Translations under genes and position numbers: made by a program
The notes under the pieces: model-generated
Seen by the model: only the letters and a program-made list of their open reading frames with translations
Told to the model about the DNA's origin: nothing
Databases searched by the model: none
Part shown: positions 11,737-14,712 of the stretch, in pieces
Layout: the number at the start of each line of letters is the position of its first letter
How positions within the stretch are numbered: position 1 is the stretch's first letter
Source: JBOGZI01 sp050697275
GTDB lineage: Bacteria > Actinomycetota > Thermoleophilia > Solirubrobacterales > 70-9
DNA: 14,712 nucleotides
Reading direction: 5' to 3'
Assembly: GCA_050697275.1 (NCBI GenBank)
Contig: JBOGZI010000072.1
Location: 1 to 14,712 of the forward strand

Positions 11737-13641
11737 ATGCCCTCGCTGCAGACGCGTTTCCCGCGGATCTCGGATTACGCCTTCCTATCCGACTGCCACC
11801 GGGGCGCGCTGATCTCGGCCGAGGGCTCGGTCGAATGGCTGTGCCTCCCCCGGTTCGACTCCCCCAGCATCTTTGGCTCGCTGCTCGACCGCAGCGGCGG
11901 GTTCTGGCGGGTCGGGCCGCCCGGCCTGGAGGCGCCGGTCAGCCGCCGCTACGTGCCGGGCACCAACGTCCTGGAGACGACCTGGATGACCGGATCGGGC
12001 TGGATCGTCGTCCACGACGCGCTCACGGTCGGTGACTGGCGACCCGGCCACGACTACGAGTCGCACCTGCGCCCCCCCTCCGACGACGAGGCCGAGCATG
12101 TCCTGGTCCGGATGATCGAGTGCGTGCAGGGCGAGGTGGACGTAGAGATGGTCTGCCAGCCGGCCTTCGATTACGGGGAGACGCGGGTGCCCTGGGAGCG
12201 GCGGGGCGAGGAGGGCACCGGCGCCGAGGTCAGCCACGGCGACATCCGGCTCATCCTCACCGGGGACCTCGGGCTCGGGGTGGATGGCAGCGACGCCCGG
12301 GCCCGCCACCGGATGCGGGCGGGCGAGACCCGCTTCACCGCTCTCGCCTGGGGACCCGAGCCGATCCCGCCCTCCACGCCGGAGGAGTGCAGCAAGCGCC
12401 TCGACCGGACGGTCGTGTTCTGGCGCCGCTGGCTGGAGACCGGGTACTTCCCGGACCATCCCTGGCGCGGAGCGCTGCAGCGCTCCGCCCTGGCCCTGAA
12501 GGGCCTCACCTACGCACCGACGGGCGCCACCGTTGCGGCGCTCACCACCTCGCTGCCCGAGACGCCCGGCGGCGAGCGCAACTGGGACTACCGCTACACC
12601 TGGATCCGCGACGCCACCTTCACCCTCTGGAGCCTGCACACGCTCGGCTTCGACTACGAGGCGACCGACTTCATGGGCTTCATTGCGGACATCTACCGGG
12701 AGAACCAGGATCACCCGGGGATGCAGATCATGTACGGGATCCGCGGCGAGCGCGATCTCACCGAGAAGACGCTCGACCACCTCACCGGCTACGAGAACGC
12801 GAAGCCGGTCCGAATCGGGAACGCCGCCTTCGATCAGCGCCAGAACGACGTCTACGGCGCCCTGCTCGACTCGGTCTATATCCACGCCAAGGTCCAGGAC
12901 CACCTGCCCCACGAGCTCTGGGAGGCGCTCTGCCGGCAGGTCGAGGCCGCGATCGCCGTCTGGGAGCGGCCCGACCAGGGGATCTGGGAGGCCCGCGGCG
13001 AGCCCAAGCACTACGTCTCCTCGAAGCTGATGTGCTGGGTCGCCCTCGACCGCGGCTGCCGGCTGGCCGACCGGATCGGCGACCAGCGGCGCCTGCCGCG
13101 CTGGACCGAGCTCGAACAGAGGATCCGCGCCGACATCCTCGAGCAGGGCGTGAGCGAGAGGGGCGTCTTCCGCCAGCACTACGAGACCGACGCGCTCGAC
13201 GCCTCGACCCTGCTGGTCCCCCTGGTCCGCTTCCTGCCCTCCGACGACGAGCGGGTGCGGAACACCGTGCTGGCGATCGCCGAGGAGCTCACCCGGGACG
13301 GCCTCGTCCTGCGCTACCGGGTCGAGGAGACCGACGACGGCCTCCACGGGAGGGAGGCCACCTTCCTGATCTGCTCCTTCTGGCTGGTCTCGGCCCTGTC
13401 GGAAATCGGCGAGCGCGAGCGGGCCCAGGACCTGTGCGAGCGGCTGCTCAGCCAGGCCGGGCCGCTCGGCCTCTACGCCGAGGAGCTCGATCCCGCCTCG
13501 GGCCGCCACTGGGGCAACTACCCGCAGGCGTTCACCCACCTGGCGCTGATCAACGCGGTGGCCCACGTGATCAGCGACGACCGCGCCGCCCGGGACGGGC
13601 AGTCCGCCGTGCTCACCGAGATGGTCAGCCAGCAGGGCTGA
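11737..13641 (+). CDS. Glycoside hydrolase family 15 protein (trehalase or glucoamylase type)
   Basis: A 634-residue GH15 inverting alpha-glucosidase-type enzyme. The actinobacterial group includes mycobacterial trehalase and glucoamylases; the substrate cannot be settled from sequence. The N-terminal beta domain runs from about 1 to 235 and begins with the typical ISDYAFLSDCHRGALISAEG and WLCLPRFDSPSIFGSLLD. The (alpha/alpha)6 barrel starts with TSLPETPGGERNWDYRYTWI (271-290) and RDATFTLWSL. The general acid is probably Glu418 in GIWEARGEPKHYVSSKLMCW. The general base is probably Glu582 in LYAEELDP, followed by GRHWGNYPQAFTHLALINA. Length fits the family. There is no signal peptide, so it acts on internal sugar such as trehalose or maltodextrin. 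The ATG begins the conserved region and follows a TAGTCT box. It converges on the PucR gene with three bases between stops. Confidence 0.93.
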   Translation: MPSLQTRFPRISDYAFLSDCHRGALISAEGSVEWLCLPRFDSPSIFGSLLDRSGGFWRVGPPGLEAPVSRRYVPGTNVLETTWMTGSGWIVVHDALTVGDWRPGHDYESHLRPPSDDEAEHVLVRMIECVQGEVDVEMVCQPAFDYGETRVPWERRGEEGTGAEVSHGDIRLILTGDLGLGVDGSDARARHRMRAGETRFTALAWGPEPIPPSTPEECSKRLDRTVVFWRRWLETGYFPDHPWRGALQRSALALKGLTYAPTGATVAALTTSLPETPGGERNWDYRYTWIRDATFTLWSLHTLGFDYEATDFMGFIADIYRENQDHPGMQIMYGIRGERDLTEKTLDHLTGYENAKPVRIGNAAFDQRQNDVYGALLDSVYIHAKVQDHLPHELWEALCRQVEAAIAVWERPDQGIWEARGEPKHYVSSKLMCWVALDRGCRLADRIGDQRRLPRWTELEQRIRADILEQGVSERGVFRQHYETDALDASTLLVPLVRFLPSDDERVRNTVLAIAEELTRDGLVLRYRVEETDDGLHGREATFLICSFWLVSALSEIGERERAQDLCERLLSQAGPLGLYAEELDPASGRHWGNYPQAFTHLALINAVAHVISDDRAARDGQSAVLTEMVSQQG

Positions 13642-13644
13642 GAG

Positions 13645-14712
13645 CTAGCTCGGGACCTTGCCGCCCTGGGTGCCGGGCTCGTCGGCGGGGCCGACCGGGG
13701 CGCCGATGCCCAGCACCCGCATCGCCTTCAGGCCCAGCCCCAGCTTCTCGCGCCCCTCGGTCGAGGTGACGTCGTGCCCGCACAGCTCCTTCGCCCGCTC
13801 CAGCCGGTAGCGAATCGTGTGCCGGTGCGTGTAGAGCCGCTGGGCAGTCGCGGCGACGTTGCCGTCGTTCTCGAGATAGGTCTCCACCGTGGCGAGCAGG
13901 CCGGTCTCGTACTGGTCGTCGTAGGCGACCAGCGGCTCGACCGTCTCCGAATAGAACCGCTCGAGCTCGGCCGGGTCCTCGCTCATCGCGGGCAGCAGCA
14001 GCCGGTAGGCGCCGGTGTCCTCGAAGGCGAGCATGCGGGTGCCCTCCGCCTCGCCGACGTTGGCGGCGAGGCGCGCCTCCTGGCCCGCCCGGTAGAGGTC
14101 CACCGGGTCCGAGGCGATGCGGCTGTGCGACACGGTGATCGCGAAGCCGGTCAGCTCGTGCTCGAGCTCTCCCACCAGGGCCTCGGTCGCCCGGGCCGCG
14201 GCCTTCTCGCTCTCGGCCGGCACGATCGCCGCGACCTCGGCGCCCTCCCCCTCCGCCTCGCCCTCGGCCGCGAGGGCCCCCGGGCTGACAGCCCGGACCG
14301 CCCGCACCGCCACCGTGAGCACCCGGGAGCGCCACTCCCCGCTCTGGGCGGCCCGCGGCATGGCCCGGGCGATCAGCACGGCCGCCCCGCTGTTCAGATC
14401 GGCGCCCAGCTCGGCCGCGCGAGCCTCGATGTCGCCACGGTCCGTGATCCGCCGCTCCAGCAGGGAGCGCACGAAGTCACCGGCGGCCTCCGCGCTCGCC
14501 CACTCAGGCGAGCGGGAGCGCTCAAGCTCGAGCCCGAGCAGGGTGGCCACCATCCGCAGCAGCGCCGCGCCGGGCTCGCCCTCGCCGCGGGGGCGCCAGC
14601 GCAGCTCGCCGACCGGCGCGTCGGCGACGCGAAGCTCCACCGTCTCGACCCCGGCGCCACCCGAGAGCAGCTTACGCTCCTCGTCCGGGGACGCCGCGGC
14701 CACCGCCAGCAC
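13645..14712 (-). CDS. PucR/CdaR-family transcriptional regulator, C-terminal part (cut by right edge)
   Basis: The last 355 residues of a PucR-type regulator; the frame is still open at the right edge, where a GTG happens to be the first visible codon. The C-terminal helix-turn-helix (HTH_30) at about 271-334 reads GLLATVETYLENDGNVAATA and then QRLYTHRHTIRYRLERAKEL, which is diagnostic. The middle region (about 75-265) matches the GGDEF-like part of CdaR/PucR proteins, with SHSRIASDPVDLYRAGQEAR and FEDTGAYRLLLP. The first part (1-65) resembles the end of a GAF-like sensor domain. PucR proteins usually control catabolic genes in response to a small molecule. The target here is unknown; the neighbouring GH15 gene is convergent, so the pair is not an obvious regulator-target unit. 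A low-complexity EGEAEGEGAE stretch lies at about 150-159. Confidence 0.92.
   Translation of the reverse strand: MLAVAAASPDEERKLLSGGAGVETVELRVADAPVGELRWRPRGEGEPGAALLRMVATLLGLELERSRSPEWASAEAAGDFVRSLLERRITDRGDIEARAAELGADLNSGAAVLIARAMPRAAQSGEWRSRVLTVAVRAVRAVSPGALAAEGEAEGEGAEVAAIVPAESEKAAARATEALVGELEHELTGFAITVSHSRIASDPVDLYRAGQEARLAANVGEAEGTRMLAFEDTGAYRLLLPAMSEDPAELERFYSETVEPLVAYDDQYETGLLATVETYLENDGNVAATAQRLYTHRHTIRYRLERAKELCGHDVTSTEGREKLGLGLKAMRVLGIGAPVGPADEPGTQGGKVPS

Noticed and set aside
11785..13566. 593-residue open frame antisense to the GH15 gene
   Set aside because: It mirrors a conserved GH15 gene and shows only low-complexity Arg/Gly/Pro/Val composition. Long antisense frames are expected in DNA this rich in GC.
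11737..14712. GH15 gene and PucR regulator as a regulator-target pair
   Set aside because: They are convergent with stops three bases apart and share no promoter region. Nothing in the sequence supports a regulatory link.

Overview
The window is high-GC DNA in which almost every reading frame is open, so long antisense ORFs carry little information. Gene content and codon use point to a high-GC actinobacterium. The mix of a GH15 trehalase/glucoamylase-type enzyme, a PucR-type regulator, a long L25 protein and a soluble ABC1 kinase would fit the Thermoleophilia (Solirubrobacter/Conexibacter-like), but that placement is inference. I count 17 protein genes, two of them cut by the window edges, and one tRNA. 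I see no CRISPR array, transposase, integrase, phage gene, toxin-antitoxin pair or defence cluster. This looks like a chromosomal housekeeping region, not an accessory island.

The backbone is on the minus strand: glmU and prs (10109 to 7684, joined by a GTGA overlap), then rplY and pth (4713 to 3328), then mfd (1309 to the left edge). This is the order of the classic Firmicute glmU-prs-ctc-pth-mfd string, here split by two insertions. Between prs and rplY lie a small NTF2-like lipoprotein, a divergent GDPD-like protein with a Lys/Glu-rich tail, and an ABC1/UbiB kinase. Between pth and mfd lie an enoyl-CoA hydratase-like gene coupled to pth by a second GTGA overlap, a LysE exporter and an SRPBCC/AHSA1 protein.

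Right of glmU come a DJ-1/PfpI (isonitrile hydratase-like) protein on the minus strand, then a plus-strand run: tRNA-Gln(TTG), a strong GC hairpin, a small coiled-coil/membrane protein, a short SRPBCC protein that seems to have lost its middle, and a cytoplasmic GH15 hydrolase. The 3' part of a PucR-family regulator closes the window, converging on the GH15 gene.

The housekeeping genes cover UDP-GlcNAc synthesis (GlmU), PRPP synthesis (Prs), the 5S rRNA-binding protein (L25), recycling of peptidyl-tRNA (Pth) and transcription-coupled repair (Mfd). The points most worth checking are the pth start, which has no ATG, GTG or TTG codon and lies in frame just after the rplY stop; several start codons placed 6 to 8 bases after a TANNNT box, suggesting leaderless mRNAs; and the changed active-site residues in the GDPD-like and enoyl-CoA hydratase-like proteins. 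I found no clear new multi-gene system.
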